64,000 nucleotides of DNA from UBA7359 sp963976795 (GCA_963976795.1 CAXBLT010000016.1:1-64000); one strand, 5' to 3'. Numbered from the stretch's first letter, positions 26,509 to 34,921 are shown. Program-made: numbers and translations. Notes: generated by a model not told the origin, from the letters alone.

Positions 26509-27823
26509 TTTCTTTTTTGTCATAGACATGTGAGACAAAACCATCGCTGTCGACATGCCAATTGGTGATCGCGTTGTAATGAAAAAAACCATGACGTCCG
26601 CGTTGTTTTACAAGCTCTGTTCGTTCAGGTTGTACGTAGCCTGTTTCGTCTATGGCACGACTCTTTAACACAGTCGGTTTGCCATTCCAGTGCCAGGGCA
26701 AACGGAACCGGGTAAAGGAGCGGTCGAGGACGGGCTCTTGTAATTCAGCTTCTGCCCATGTTTCACCAGCATCCGCAGAGACTTCAACCTTGCTAATTTT
26801 ACCGCGTCCTGACCAGGCCAAACCTGTTATTTGATAAAGACTCGGTTCTTTTAAAACCATGTGTGCCGAGGGTGAAGTGATTAATGATTTTGCTTCCATA
26901 GGAAAGGTAAACATACGTGCCTTACCTGAAGGTTGTAGTTCGGTATAACGTGATGTTTCATTACGCGCCATTATCGGACGATTTGTTATCTTTAGGCGGC
27001 GTAGCCACTTTACATTTAACACGCCTTCCCATCCCGGTACGATCAAACGTAAGGGATAACCATTTTCTGGTCGAATGCGTTCACCATTTTGATACAAGGC
27101 AAGAAAGGCGTCATCCAATGCCTTTTCTATGGGGATAGACATCTGCATAGCAAAGGCATCCGCACCTTCTGCAACAAGCCATTTGGCTTTTTTTCTTAGA
27201 CCCACTTCTTCTAATAAAACTGAAAGAGGAACACCGGTCCATTCACTACAGGATGCCATGCCGTTAAAGTAACCTGCTTCAGATTGGGAGGGTTGTTTAT
27301 TCCAACCCGCATTGCTATTACCACCGCACTCTATAAAACAAATCTTTGATTGCATTGGATAACGCAGTAGATCATCGATACTAAATATTAAATCTTTCTT
27401 TACCAGCCCATGGATTAACAAACGGTGTTTTTTAGGGTCGATCTGCGGCACACCGTTGTGATGTCTTTCATAATGCAAACCATTAGGCGTTATTGTTCCT
27501 TCCATCAGATGTAACGGCGTCCATGAAACCCCATTGCCAGAAAGCATTTCGTTTTGTGTGGGAAAACGGACAACATCATCTTCAAATTCAGAAGGGTTAC
27601 CATAAACAGAGAATGGTTTTCCCGGCACATGCATCCAGGGTGGATCTGCCGCCGCAGTTTTTGTTTCTGAATTTGTTGATGCCAGAGCAGTTGATGAAGC
27701 AAGCGTTGAGATAGCACCAAACTGTAGACCTTTTTTGAGGAAGAGTCGACGATCAAGTAAGCCATTACCGGCAACCTGATTTTCTTCAATACATTGATCG
27801 TTTATACGATCTTTTATCATCAT
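26462..27823 (-). CDS. soxC: Sulfane dehydrogenase / sulfite oxidase-type molybdoenzyme SoxC
   Basis: A 453-residue periplasmic molybdenum enzyme of the sulfite oxidase family. The Tat signal is near residues 25–50 (DRRLFLKKGLQFG). The molybdenum-binding domain has the Cys ligand in SKICFIECGGNSNAGWNK, and the C-terminal dimerisation domain contains VEVSADAGETWAEAEL and RFRLPWHWNG. In the Sox system SoxCD oxidises the sulfane sulfur held on SoxYZ. soxD follows with an overlap, and a SoxYZ fusion lies upstream beyond a strong terminator. A sulfite dehydrogenase role cannot be excluded by sequence. Confidence 0.92.
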   Translation of the reverse strand: MMIKDRINDQCIEENQVAGNGLLDRRLFLKKGLQFGAISTLASSTALASTNSETKTAAADPPWMHVPGKPFSVYGNPSEFEDDVVRFPTQNEMLSGNGVSWTPLHLMEGTITPNGLHYERHHNGVPQIDPKKHRLLIHGLVKKDLIFSIDDLLRYPMQSKICFIECGGNSNAGWNKQPSQSEAGYFNGMASCSEWTGVPLSVLLEEVGLRKKAKWLVAEGADAFAMQMSIPIEKALDDAFLALYQNGERIRPENGYPLRLIVPGWEGVLNVKWLRRLKITNRPIMARNETSRYTELQPSGKARMFTFPMEAKSLITSPSAHMVLKEPSLYQITGLAWSGRGKISKVEVSADAGETWAEAELQEPVLDRSFTRFRLPWHWNGKPTVLKSRAIDETGYVQPERTELVKQRGRHGFFHYNAITNWHVDSDGFVSHVYDKKENETTDSDISIDSGWD

Positions 27824-27853
27824 ATTCCCTCAACAATGATTTATATAGTACTT

Positions 27854-27881
27854 AAAAAAATGGGGGTGTAACCACCCCCAT
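27854..27881 (-). terminator. Rho-independent terminator after the SoxYZ fusion
   Basis: On the minus strand the sequence is a 9-bp stem ATGGGGGTG/CACCCCCAT with a GTTA loop, followed directly by a run of T (27859 down to 27854). It lies 42 bp after the SoxYZ-fusion stop and about 30 bp before soxC, so it should limit read-through from the arsR–soxYZ transcript into soxCD. Confidence 0.88.
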
Positions 27882-27922
27882 AATCAAGTTCCCATTATTA
27901 TTGAATATCTCTTCGCTGCTTT

Positions 27923-28774
27923 CTAACCAGCCTTTACTTCATGAGTAGAACTGAATTTATTCTTTTTAGTATCCGTTCCTTTCACTGTCATTACACCATC
28001 TTTTTCTGGCACAAAGTAAAACCGCAGCGCTGGGTCCATACTAATTGAAAAAGTCAAAAAGGCTTTGACGATCAACTTCCCATTATAATCCACTTCGAAG
28101 GAGTCCATAAAAAAGGCTGGTGGAATGACACGAGAACCAATCTTCAACGGCGCCATACCAGTGATATTAGGATGACGCACTTTCACTTGCATCAGGTTAG
28201 GTTCGCCCATCTTCACCTCACCCACTACTTTCATCTTCATCTTACCAAGCAGTTTTCTAGAATCTTCCATACTCGCTGGTGGTGGGGCTGAACATGCGCC
28301 TTTAGCCCTGACAAAACTCTTGGTCATATACAATTCGCCGGTATTCAGTTCCGCAACAGCTCGGACATAACTAAAAGTATCGACACGAATTCGCATAGCC
28401 AAATCAGCCTTGCCACTATCAGGGGTAAATTCAAAAAAGCCCACCACTGGCATCGGGTTCATATCAACAAAGATAGACATCTTTTTGATATATCGTTCAG
28501 GGGTTTGTGGAATCTTGGTATGCACGGAGATAGGAACAACCGTTGCATCTTCCGCAGTATAGGGCGCTTTTAGTTCAAATATATCTTGCTCAACACCCTC
28601 AATGATTGTCCTTTCCTGAAAGTTTTGATTTCTTAAGTTATCTTCCCATGCCTTGTCCGATATATTATGACGATGATCTGCTGGTTGAACATCGGCTAAT
28701 GTCATAGAAGAAAATTGCATTAGCAGTACACTAATAAAAATAAAGAATGTTTTATTGGTCGTTGAATATTTCAT
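27923..28774 (-). CDS. SoxYZ fusion, thiosulfate/sulfur carrier
   Basis: A 283-residue periplasmic protein with a signal peptide (residues ~1–27, ending SSMTLA). The N-terminal half matches SoxY (PISVHTKIPQTPERYIKKM, ending FVRAKGACSAPPP), and the C-terminal half matches SoxZ (MQVKVRHPNITGMAPLKIG, PPAFFMDSFEVDYNG). In classical SoxY the substrate cysteine is at a free C-terminal GGCGG. Here it is the internal Cys of KGACSAP, as in fused SoxYZ-like carriers associated with periplasmic dehydrogenases. It is translated 5 bp after the ArsR-type regulator, so both form one unit. SoxB and SoxAX are not in the window. Confidence 0.9.
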   Translation of the reverse strand: MKYSTTNKTFFIFISVLLMQFSSMTLADVQPADHRHNISDKAWEDNLRNQNFQERTIIEGVEQDIFELKAPYTAEDATVVPISVHTKIPQTPERYIKKMSIFVDMNPMPVVGFFEFTPDSGKADLAMRIRVDTFSYVRAVAELNTGELYMTKSFVRAKGACSAPPPASMEDSRKLLGKMKMKVVGEVKMGEPNLMQVKVRHPNITGMAPLKIGSRVIPPAFFMDSFEVDYNGKLIVKAFLTFSISMDPALRFYFVPEKDGVMTVKGTDTKKNKFSSTHEVKAG

Positions 28775-28779
28775 CGTTA

Positions 28780-29133
28780 TTACCTCTTTAAATTCTCCAT
28801 CATTTCGACATATCTACCATTGATACATTTCATAACATCTATGAGATGAGGCTCCAATATGGAATAGAAAACGGATCTTCCGCGGCGTTCTCTTGACAAA
28901 AGACCTTTTCCTTCCATCAACCTTAAATGACCGCTGGTTTGCGCCTGTGACAACTTACAGTACTTACTGATTTCATCGACTGTAAAGTCACCTTTCATTA
29001 TGTACAGGATAATTTGCAGCCGCGCAGGATGAGCGATTGCCTTTAAACATTCTGCAGTAGCGCAAAGATAGTCAAACGGGACTTCATTCACCACTACCGA
29101 TAGAAATTCATCATTTTTAATACTATTTTCCAT
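28780..29133 (-). CDS. ArsR-family transcription regulator
   Basis: A 117-residue winged-helix repressor of the ArsR/SmtB family. The helix-turn-helix is in VDEISKYCKLSQAQTSGHLRLMEGKGLL and the wing is RERRGRSVFYSI. It has four cysteines (YLCATAEC at the N-terminus, KYC in the recognition region, MKC in the last helix), but not the ELCVCDL arsenic site. Its position just before the SoxYZ fusion suggests a sulfur- or redox-responsive repressor like SoxR/BigR types, by context. It probably controls its own operon through the palindrome at 29188–29207. Confidence 0.88.
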   Translation of the reverse strand: MENSIKNDEFLSVVVNEVPFDYLCATAECLKAIAHPARLQIILYIMKGDFTVDEISKYCKLSQAQTSGHLRLMEGKGLLSRERRGRSVFYSILEPHLIDVMKCINGRYVEMMENLKR

Positions 29134-29187
29134 AATCTTGCCAGCCGACTATTCATAAATATGTGACTTGTAATTTTATCTAGAGTT

Positions 29188-29207
29188 CTATATATATCAA
29201 TATATAG
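29188..29207. promoter_or_regulatory. Perfect AT-rich palindrome, candidate ArsR operator
   Basis: CTATATAT-ATCA-ATATATAG is a perfect 8+4+8 inverted repeat midway in the 111-bp divergent region between the ArsR-type gene and the plus-strand gene at 29245. AT-rich palindromes are usual operators for ArsR proteins, and the place could serve both promoters. Confidence 0.6.
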
Positions 29208-29244
29208 ATATAAAAACCCATCATTCTTTAGGAGTGCTTAGGTA

Positions 29245-29805
29245 ATGCAACGATTTAATCAGACTATATGCTTGATATTCGGCATACTATTTTCCTCTAA
29301 TTTGCTCGCTATCGATACCGATCGCAATATGACGGTTACTTTACAGACGAGTGATACCAAGGAATCAGTGGATATTGGTCAAATAATGTTCACTGCTAAA
29401 GATGGTGGTTATAGCTTCGAGTTTAAACTTAATGAAGATAAATTTGAAAAACAGTTTTTATCGATGCGCCCATTCGATTGCATGCAAAAACCAGAAATAA
29501 TGATATGTCACCTTCCTTACCCTTATAAAAATAATCGATTTATAACTACAGATGATATGACCGATCTGGAATATGACATTTTGTTTCTGCATAAGTATCC
29601 AGGTGAATATGGCATTAACGCCTACAACGGTATCTATTACCAATTGAAAATGACCGATAAAGGTATTGAAGGACGATTGCATGATGTTGATATGAATGAG
29701 TTAAAAGTGCCTCCTGAAGCAGGCAATCTTCGCCCCATTACGCCAGATATGCTTTATGAAGCAAGCCCAACAAAACACTGGTTCATGAATGTATTAATTC
29801 ATTAA
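29245..29805 (+). CDS. Secreted protein of unknown function
   Basis: A 186-residue protein with a signal peptide (ICLIFGILFSSNLLA, cleaved near residue 22). I do not recognise the family. Two cysteines close together (FDCMQKPEIMICHLPYPY) could form a disulfide in the periplasm. The rest is a mixed alpha/beta chain with a conserved-looking DMTDLEYDILFLHKYPG. The RBS AGGAG lies at 29231–29235. It is divergent from the ArsR–SoxYZ operon and shares its candidate operator, so a role in periplasmic sulfur chemistry is possible but unproven. Confidence 0.72.
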   Translation: MQRFNQTICLIFGILFSSNLLAIDTDRNMTVTLQTSDTKESVDIGQIMFTAKDGGYSFEFKLNEDKFEKQFLSMRPFDCMQKPEIMICHLPYPYKNNRFITTDDMTDLEYDILFLHKYPGEYGINAYNGIYYQLKMTDKGIEGRLHDVDMNELKVPPEAGNLRPITPDMLYEASPTKHWFMNVLIH

Positions 29806-29868
29806 TACGTTGTGAATCGATGAATTAAACCGTCTATAATTTATTCATAATCGAAAGAAATGTAACGC

Positions 29869-30747
29869 TTACTTTTCCAGATCAGATTTATTGAGTAAGA
29901 AAACGCCATGTCCGCCTCCTTCAAATTCTAACCAGGTAAAGGGTACAGCAGGATATCGTTCAATTAAAAACTCCATACTATTACCAACCTCTACCACTAA
30001 CACGCCGTTATCATTCAAATGATCCGAGGCTTGTTTTAATATTTTATCAACCAATTCCAGACCATTATCACTCGCTTCAAGCGCATGTCCAGGCTCATGC
30101 AAAAATTCTCGCGGTAATGATTGCATCTCCTTATTACCAACATAAGGTGGGTTACTTACTATCAAATCATATTTTTTGTCTTTAAGCTGTTCGAATAAGT
30201 CAGATTTAATAATGTGAACCCTTCCCCCAAGCTTATGAGACGAAACGTTTTTATTAGCCACCTCAATTGCATTCGCATCTACATCTACCCCATCGACCCG
30301 CGCATGTCGAAATGCATGCGCACAGGCACAGGCAATACAAGCACTCCCTGTACCGATATCAAGAATTGAATTCACATTATTAAAAGATAACCACGGCATA
30401 AATTGAGACGTGATTAATTCTGCAAGCGGAGAACGCGGAATTAATACGCGTTCATCGACATAATATTTTTGACCTGCGAACCAGGCTTCATTAACCAGAT
30501 AGGCGACTGGTATTCGCTGGTTAATACGTAGTTCGATTAAACTTTCTATATGGTTCAATACATCTTGTTGAAGAGGCTCATCCAGTTTCTCTTCGGGACA
30601 ATCAAAGTCCAGTCCTGCCGCTGCCATCACCAAATAAAATGATTCATCAAGTGCATTATCCGTACCATGACCAAAATAAAGATCAGCTAGTTCAAATTGT
30701 TTTTCAGTACGTTGAATTAATGCACGTACGCTGATAGGTTGATTCAC
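29869..30747 (-). CDS. prmB: Ribosomal protein L3 glutamine methyltransferase PrmB
   Basis: A 292-residue SAM-dependent N5-glutamine methyltransferase. The SAM site is SILDIGTGSACIACACA, and the NPPY catalytic motif lies in DLIVSNPPYVGNKEM. The N-terminal helical domain and the QRIPVAYLVNEAWFAGQKYYVDERVLIPRSPLAELI block fit PrmB better than the release-factor enzyme PrmC. It is separated by 5 bp from the HD-GYP gene upstream. Confidence 0.93.
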   Translation of the reverse strand: MNQPISVRALIQRTEKQFELADLYFGHGTDNALDESFYLVMAAAGLDFDCPEEKLDEPLQQDVLNHIESLIELRINQRIPVAYLVNEAWFAGQKYYVDERVLIPRSPLAELITSQFMPWLSFNNVNSILDIGTGSACIACACAHAFRHARVDGVDVDANAIEVANKNVSSHKLGGRVHIIKSDLFEQLKDKKYDLIVSNPPYVGNKEMQSLPREFLHEPGHALEASDNGLELVDKILKQASDHLNDNGVLVVEVGNSMEFLIERYPAVPFTWLEFEGGGHGVFLLNKSDLEK

Positions 30748-30752
30748 AGGGT

Positions 30753-32390
30753 TTAATTGATAGTGGTGTAACCAGGAATATTATCGAAGTCGATCTCATC
30801 AATTTGATTCTTACCCAGGTATTGATTGGCATAATCGAGGTATATTTTTTCGTTTATAAAAACATCAAACAGATCAGCATCAACATGATTATCCAGTTTC
30901 ATCTGCCCCAGTATTTTTAAAGACTGAGATAAGGGCATGGCTTTTTTATAAGGTCGGTCACTGGCAGTCAATGCCTCGAAGACATCAGCTATAGCTATCA
31001 TCCTTGCTTGCACAGACATATCTTCCCGTTTTAACTTATTTGGATATCCACTACCGTCCATCTTCTCATGGTGACCGCCCGCGTATTCAGGTACTTTAGC
31101 CAGGTGTTTTGGGTAAGGTAATGACTCCAACATCTTAATCGTGACAGTGACATGGTTATTGATGATCTCTCTTTCTCTTATAGAAAGCGTACCACGCCCT
31201 ATTTGAAGGTTTTGTATTTCTTCATCACTTAACAGATTAACTGTTTCTTGATCAGGGTTGCTGTATGTTCTTCTGCCAATTTCCTCTATACGCTTAAGGT
31301 CTAAGTCCGCTAGAGCTTCTCCGCCTATATTATAAGCGCGAATATCTTCTCTTTCTTTTGACAATCTTTTTAACTCTTCTTGCAGTGATGCATCGTTTTC
31401 TAATTCCCGATCAATATCACACGCAGCGTTATGTTCCTTAAGTTTCGCTTTCAACGCCGCAATAGCAGCATCTCTTTTCAGTATTTCAAAACGAATGTCC
31501 ACAAGACTAATACGATCGAATATTGTTTCCAGTTTAGTCCCTTTATCGACAACATATTCTGGTGTGGTTATTTTTCCACAATCATGTAACCAGGCCGCAA
31601 CCTCAAGTTCATACTTTTCATCATCCGTCATATTGAAGTCTTTTAGTGGCCCTCTATCAATCCTGTTTACAGCATCTGCTAGCATATTGGTCAACACTGG
31701 AACACGACGACAATGTCCTGCGGTATAAGGTGATTTTTCATCAATCGCATCGGCAATAAGCTGGATAAAAGAATCGAAAAGGTTTTTCTGGGCATCGATC
31801 AGTGCTTTATTAGTAATCGTCACTGCTGCTTGAGAAGAGAGTGATTCGACTAATTGCTGTTCCAACAATGAAAATGGAATGATCTTTTTTGAGTCGATAT
31901 CCACAGCATTAATCAACTGCAATACACCTATATTCTCATTCTCATGGTTGGTCATAGGCACGGTCAGGAATGAAGTCGAACGATACCCCATTTTATTATC
32001 AAAACTACGCGTGCCGGAAAAATCAAACTCTTTGCTATCATAGGCATCTGGAATATTAACTGTTTTACCACTAATAACAGCGTTGGCAGCGACCATATGT
32101 GTATTAGGCTTACCTTCATCGTCATACAGCGCGATAGGATAAAAAGAAATATCTTCTCCACTGGTGCCGCCTTTATGTATATTCAAAGAACGGTTATGCA
32201 GGATTTCGAAATTTAATCGTTGATCATCGGTTCGAGTATATAAAGTCCCGCCATCTGCATTGGTGATCTCCATTGCTTTGACGAGTATCAGTTCAAGCAA
32301 ACGATCGTGATCTTTTTCAGCTGAGAGGGCGATGCCAATCTCATTAAGCTCACGAAGAAGTCTCGAAATATTTTCCTGAGAATGTTCCAT
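30753..32390 (-). CDS. GAF–HD-GYP domain protein with coiled-coil insert
   Basis: About 545 residues from ATG 32390; the longer TTG start at 32399 is less likely. The N-terminal GAF domain covers about 20–200. The HD-GYP domain (about 215–520) has YTAGHCRRVP, the HD pair in WLHDCGKIT, GGHHEKMDGSGYP and DVFEALTASDRPYK, all residues expected for a c-di-GMP phosphodiesterase. Between HDCGK and the HH motif lies an extra ~130-residue charged helical segment (AALKAKLKEHNAACDIDRE onward), likely a coiled coil. It starts 107 bp after htpG, past a terminator. Confidence 0.9.
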   Translation of the reverse strand: MEHSQENISRLLRELNEIGIALSAEKDHDRLLELILVKAMEITNADGGTLYTRTDDQRLNFEILHNRSLNIHKGGTSGEDISFYPIALYDDEGKPNTHMVAANAVISGKTVNIPDAYDSKEFDFSGTRSFDNKMGYRSTSFLTVPMTNHENENIGVLQLINAVDIDSKKIIPFSLLEQQLVESLSSQAAVTITNKALIDAQKNLFDSFIQLIADAIDEKSPYTAGHCRRVPVLTNMLADAVNRIDRGPLKDFNMTDDEKYELEVAAWLHDCGKITTPEYVVDKGTKLETIFDRISLVDIRFEILKRDAAIAALKAKLKEHNAACDIDRELENDASLQEELKRLSKEREDIRAYNIGGEALADLDLKRIEEIGRRTYSNPDQETVNLLSDEEIQNLQIGRGTLSIREREIINNHVTVTIKMLESLPYPKHLAKVPEYAGGHHEKMDGSGYPNKLKREDMSVQARMIAIADVFEALTASDRPYKKAMPLSQSLKILGQMKLDNHVDADLFDVFINEKIYLDYANQYLGKNQIDEIDFDNIPGYTTIN

Positions 32391-32450
32391 AACAACCAAA
32401 TTTATAACGTTATCTCATTTTAGGGTATGCCAGCTTGAGAGTGAAACGAA

Positions 32451-32474
32451 AAATGGGGCATTACTGCCCCATTT
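32451..32474 (-). terminator. Terminator of htpG
   Basis: A perfect 10-bp stem (AAATGGGGCA/TGCCCCATTT) with a 4-nt loop begins 22 bp after the htpG stop and is followed on the minus strand by TTTTCG. The A/T flanks also make it usable on the plus strand. Confidence 0.8.
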
Positions 32475-32496
32475 AGACAATAGACTTAATTTCTGT

Positions 32497-34455
32497 TTAT
32501 TTAGCCAGCGTCACTATCAAACTATTTAACTTACTAACAAAGGTAGCCGGGTCTTCCAATTGGCTTCCTTCGCTTAATAAAGCCTGATCAAACAGAATCT
32601 GTGACCAATCGGCAAAAAGATCTTCATCTGCTTCACCATCAATTTTCTTGAGTATTGGATGATCTGGGTTAATTTCAAGTATGGGTTTAGTTGCAGGTAT
32701 ACTTTGTCCTGATGCCTTGAGAATTTGCTCCATTTGTCGGCCCATGTCGTTTTCATCCGCAACGAGACAAGCCGGAGAAGTAGTCAAACGTGACGTGGCA
32801 CGTACAGTCTTCACTTTTGCTTCTAAGACTTTTTGTATACGTCCTGCCAACTTTTCATTGTCCTCACTCTTCTTATCATCTTCCTTCTTTTCGTCTTCAT
32901 CCTTTAAGTCTCCCAGGTCTAATTCACCCTTGGTGACTGACTGCAAAGGTTTATCCTGCACTTCCGCCCAATGCGTAGTCACCCACTCATCAACCGGATC
33001 AGACATTAGCAACACTTCGATACCTTTCTTTTTAAATATTTCCAGATGCGGACTGTTTTTAGCCATCGCATGAGTATTTGCAGAAACGTAATAAATAGCC
33101 TTTTGGCCTTCTTGCATGCGTCCTATGTAATCTTTAATGGATACTTTTTGATCTTCAGAATCATCATGTGTGCTACTAAAGCGAAACAGCTTAGATAGAT
33201 CTTCTTTGTAATCATCTCCTTCAACCACACCTTCCTTAAGTACCTTGCCGAAGGTCTTCCAAAACTCCCCATATTTATCGGCTTCTTTTTCAGACATGGT
33301 TTTTAGCAAACCGATAACCTTCTTGGTACAACCAGAACGAATCGAATCTATAACCTTGTTATGTTGTAAGATTTCGCGTGAAACATTTAACGGAAGATCG
33401 TCTGAATCCACCACGCCGCGAACAAAACGCAACCATGACGGTATTAACTGTTCCGCATCATCCATAATGAAGATACGTTTCACATAGAGTTTTACACCGT
33501 GTCGTTGTTGCCTATCCCACATATCAAATGGGGCACGTTTGGGTATATATAGTAAGGAAGTGTATTCGAGCTTACCTTCTACTCGATTATGGATATGTGC
33601 CATCGGTTCTTCAAAGTCATGGCCCACATGTTTATAAAACTCGTTATACTCTTCGTCTGAAATATCTTTCTTGTTACGCGCCCATAGTGCGGTCGCACTA
33701 TTGACCGTTTCTTCAGAAACAACTGTTTTATATTTCTTTTCTTTTGTTTCTTCGTCCTTGCCCTCTTCACTCTCAGTAGTAGCTTCATCTTCTATCTCTA
33801 CCTGTTCTTCCTTGTCCATGATGATAGGTAACGAGATATGGTCAGAGTATTTAGTGATCACATTTCTCAATTGGTAATCATTCAAGAATTCTTCATTATC
33901 ATCGCGCAGATGCAAGACCACCTTAGTGCCGCGTGCTTCGCGATCGATTGATTCTATTGAATAGTCATTTTCACCTTCAGACACCCAGCGTACACCTTCA
34001 TCTTTACCTAAACCCGCACGACGAGTAATGACCTCAACTTTTTGGGCGATAATAAAACAGGAATAAAAACCGACACCGAATTGACCGATTAATTGCGAAT
34101 CCTTGGATTGGTCGCCGGTAAGTGATTCAAAAAACTGCTTGGTTCCTGATTTTGCAATGGTACCAAGGTGTTCGATCACTTCGTCTCGTGACATACCGAT
34201 ACCATTATCAGAGACGGTAATCGTTTTGAGTTCCTTATCATATTCGACCTTTATCTTGAGGTCAGAATCACCTTCGTACAAACCATCATTCTTTAGTGCT
34301 TCAAAACGTAACTTATCTGCCGCATCCGAGGCATTTGATATCAATTCGCGTAAAAATATCTCTTTATTACTATATAAAGAGTGAATCATGAGTTGCAGTA
34401 ATTGCTTGACCTCGGTTTGAAAACCTAATGTTTCCTGTTTTGCTTCTACAGACAT
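32497..34455 (-). CDS. htpG: Molecular chaperone HtpG (Hsp90)
   Basis: A 652-residue cytosolic Hsp90. The N-terminal ATPase domain has ELISNASDAADKLRF, DNGIGMSRDEVIEHLGTIA and GQFGVGFYSCF. The middle domain has RVFIMD-like KRIFIMDDAEQLIPSWLRFVRG and LPLNVSREILQ, followed by the C-terminal dimerisation domain. An acidic Glu/Lys-rich linker (about 218–242) is longer than in E. coli. It is transcribed alone between a sigma-32-like promoter (34500–34529) and the terminator at 32451–32474. Confidence 0.97.
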   Translation of the reverse strand: MSVEAKQETLGFQTEVKQLLQLMIHSLYSNKEIFLRELISNASDAADKLRFEALKNDGLYEGDSDLKIKVEYDKELKTITVSDNGIGMSRDEVIEHLGTIAKSGTKQFFESLTGDQSKDSQLIGQFGVGFYSCFIIAQKVEVITRRAGLGKDEGVRWVSEGENDYSIESIDREARGTKVVLHLRDDNEEFLNDYQLRNVITKYSDHISLPIIMDKEEQVEIEDEATTESEEGKDEETKEKKYKTVVSEETVNSATALWARNKKDISDEEYNEFYKHVGHDFEEPMAHIHNRVEGKLEYTSLLYIPKRAPFDMWDRQQRHGVKLYVKRIFIMDDAEQLIPSWLRFVRGVVDSDDLPLNVSREILQHNKVIDSIRSGCTKKVIGLLKTMSEKEADKYGEFWKTFGKVLKEGVVEGDDYKEDLSKLFRFSSTHDDSEDQKVSIKDYIGRMQEGQKAIYYVSANTHAMAKNSPHLEIFKKKGIEVLLMSDPVDEWVTTHWAEVQDKPLQSVTKGELDLGDLKDEDEKKEDDKKSEDNEKLAGRIQKVLEAKVKTVRATSRLTTSPACLVADENDMGRQMEQILKASGQSIPATKPILEINPDHPILKKIDGEADEDLFADWSQILFDQALLSEGSQLEDPATFVSKLNSLIVTLAK

Positions 34456-34499
34456 GTTAAAAAAACCCCAATATTATTAATGAATTCATTGTGGTGACT

Positions 34500-34529
34500 T
34501 ATATAAGGATTCTTTATGATAATTTCAAG
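34500..34529 (-). promoter_or_regulatory. Sigma-32-like heat-shock promoter of htpG
   Basis: On the minus strand CTTGAAA (34529–34523) is followed after 14 bp by CCTTATATA (34508–34500). The first element is a perfect match to the sigma-32 -35 box and the second is a fair match to CCCCATnT. The htpG start is 45 bp further on. Confidence 0.72.
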
Positions 34530-34545
34530 TCTGCGGAATCAGACT
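34528..34545. repeat. Inverted repeat between htpG and the pilin promoter
   Basis: AGTCTG-N6-CAGACT is a perfect 6+6 inverted repeat that partly overlaps the htpG -35 element and lies 21 bp upstream of the pilin -35. It is a candidate operator. No known regulator site is matched. Confidence 0.35.
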
Positions 34546-34565
34546 CGAGACTGAGCACTTCCATA

Positions 34566-34594
34566 TTGCCTTTAACGAGTTTAAGCGCAATAAT
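34566..34594 (+). promoter_or_regulatory. Sigma-70-type promoter of the Flp pilin
   Basis: TTGCCT (34566–34571) and AATAAT (34589–34594) are separated by 17 bp, close to the consensus. The pilin start codon lies 48 bp downstream, behind a strong GGAGG ribosome site at 34629–34633. Confidence 0.6.
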
Positions 34595-34641
34595 CATATT
34601 AGGACTACAATAGTGGAACATATCCGTTGGAGGATAAAGAA

Positions 34642-34890
34642 ATGAATCGTTTTATGAAGCAAATTGGTCAAGGCATGACCGAATACATCATCATCGTGGC
34701 CTTGATTGCTATCGCCGGTATTGGTGCTTTTACTTTCTTTAGTGATGGTATGAAAGATCAGATTGGAAACGTCACGGCCGAACTAACCGGTGGCACAGCT
34801 GCTAATACAGCCGTAACCGGTCAAGAAGCGGCATTAGGCAAAGGCCAAAATATGTCGACCTATCAAGGTCAGAATACCGCCGCGCCATAA
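34642..34890 (+). CDS. Flp-type pilin
   Basis: An 82-residue major-pilin candidate of the Tad/Flp system. The class III signal is MNRFMKQIGQG followed by MTEYIIIVALIAIAGIGAF: cleavage after Gly and the Glu–Tyr at +3/+4 are typical, then a single hydrophobic helix. The tail is Ala/Thr/Gln/Gly-rich (GGTAANTAVTGQEAALGKGQ). Start ATG 34642 fits the GGAGG site; an upstream in-frame TTG at 34627 lies inside the ribosome site. It has its own promoter and a strong terminator after it, so it is probably made in excess over the assembly genes. Confidence 0.88.
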   Translation: MNRFMKQIGQGMTEYIIIVALIAIAGIGAFTFFSDGMKDQIGNVTAELTGGTAANTAVTGQEAALGKGQNMSTYQGQNTAAP

Positions 34891-34921
34891 CTAAAATAAT
34901 AGCTTTTAGATCAAGTGTTAA

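Noticed and set aside
26509..26592. Longer soxD start up to 26592
   Set aside because: It would add a non-signal N-terminus inside soxC. The ATG at 26508 gives a clean signal peptide.
34550..34570. Possible sigma-54 promoter before the Flp pilin (GAGCAC…TTGCC)
   Set aside because: The spacing between the GG-like and GC elements is about 2 bp too long and the first element is imperfect; a sigma-70 pair fits better.
34627..34641. Upstream TTG start for the Flp pilin
   Set aside because: The codon lies inside the GGAGG ribosome site used by ATG 34642.
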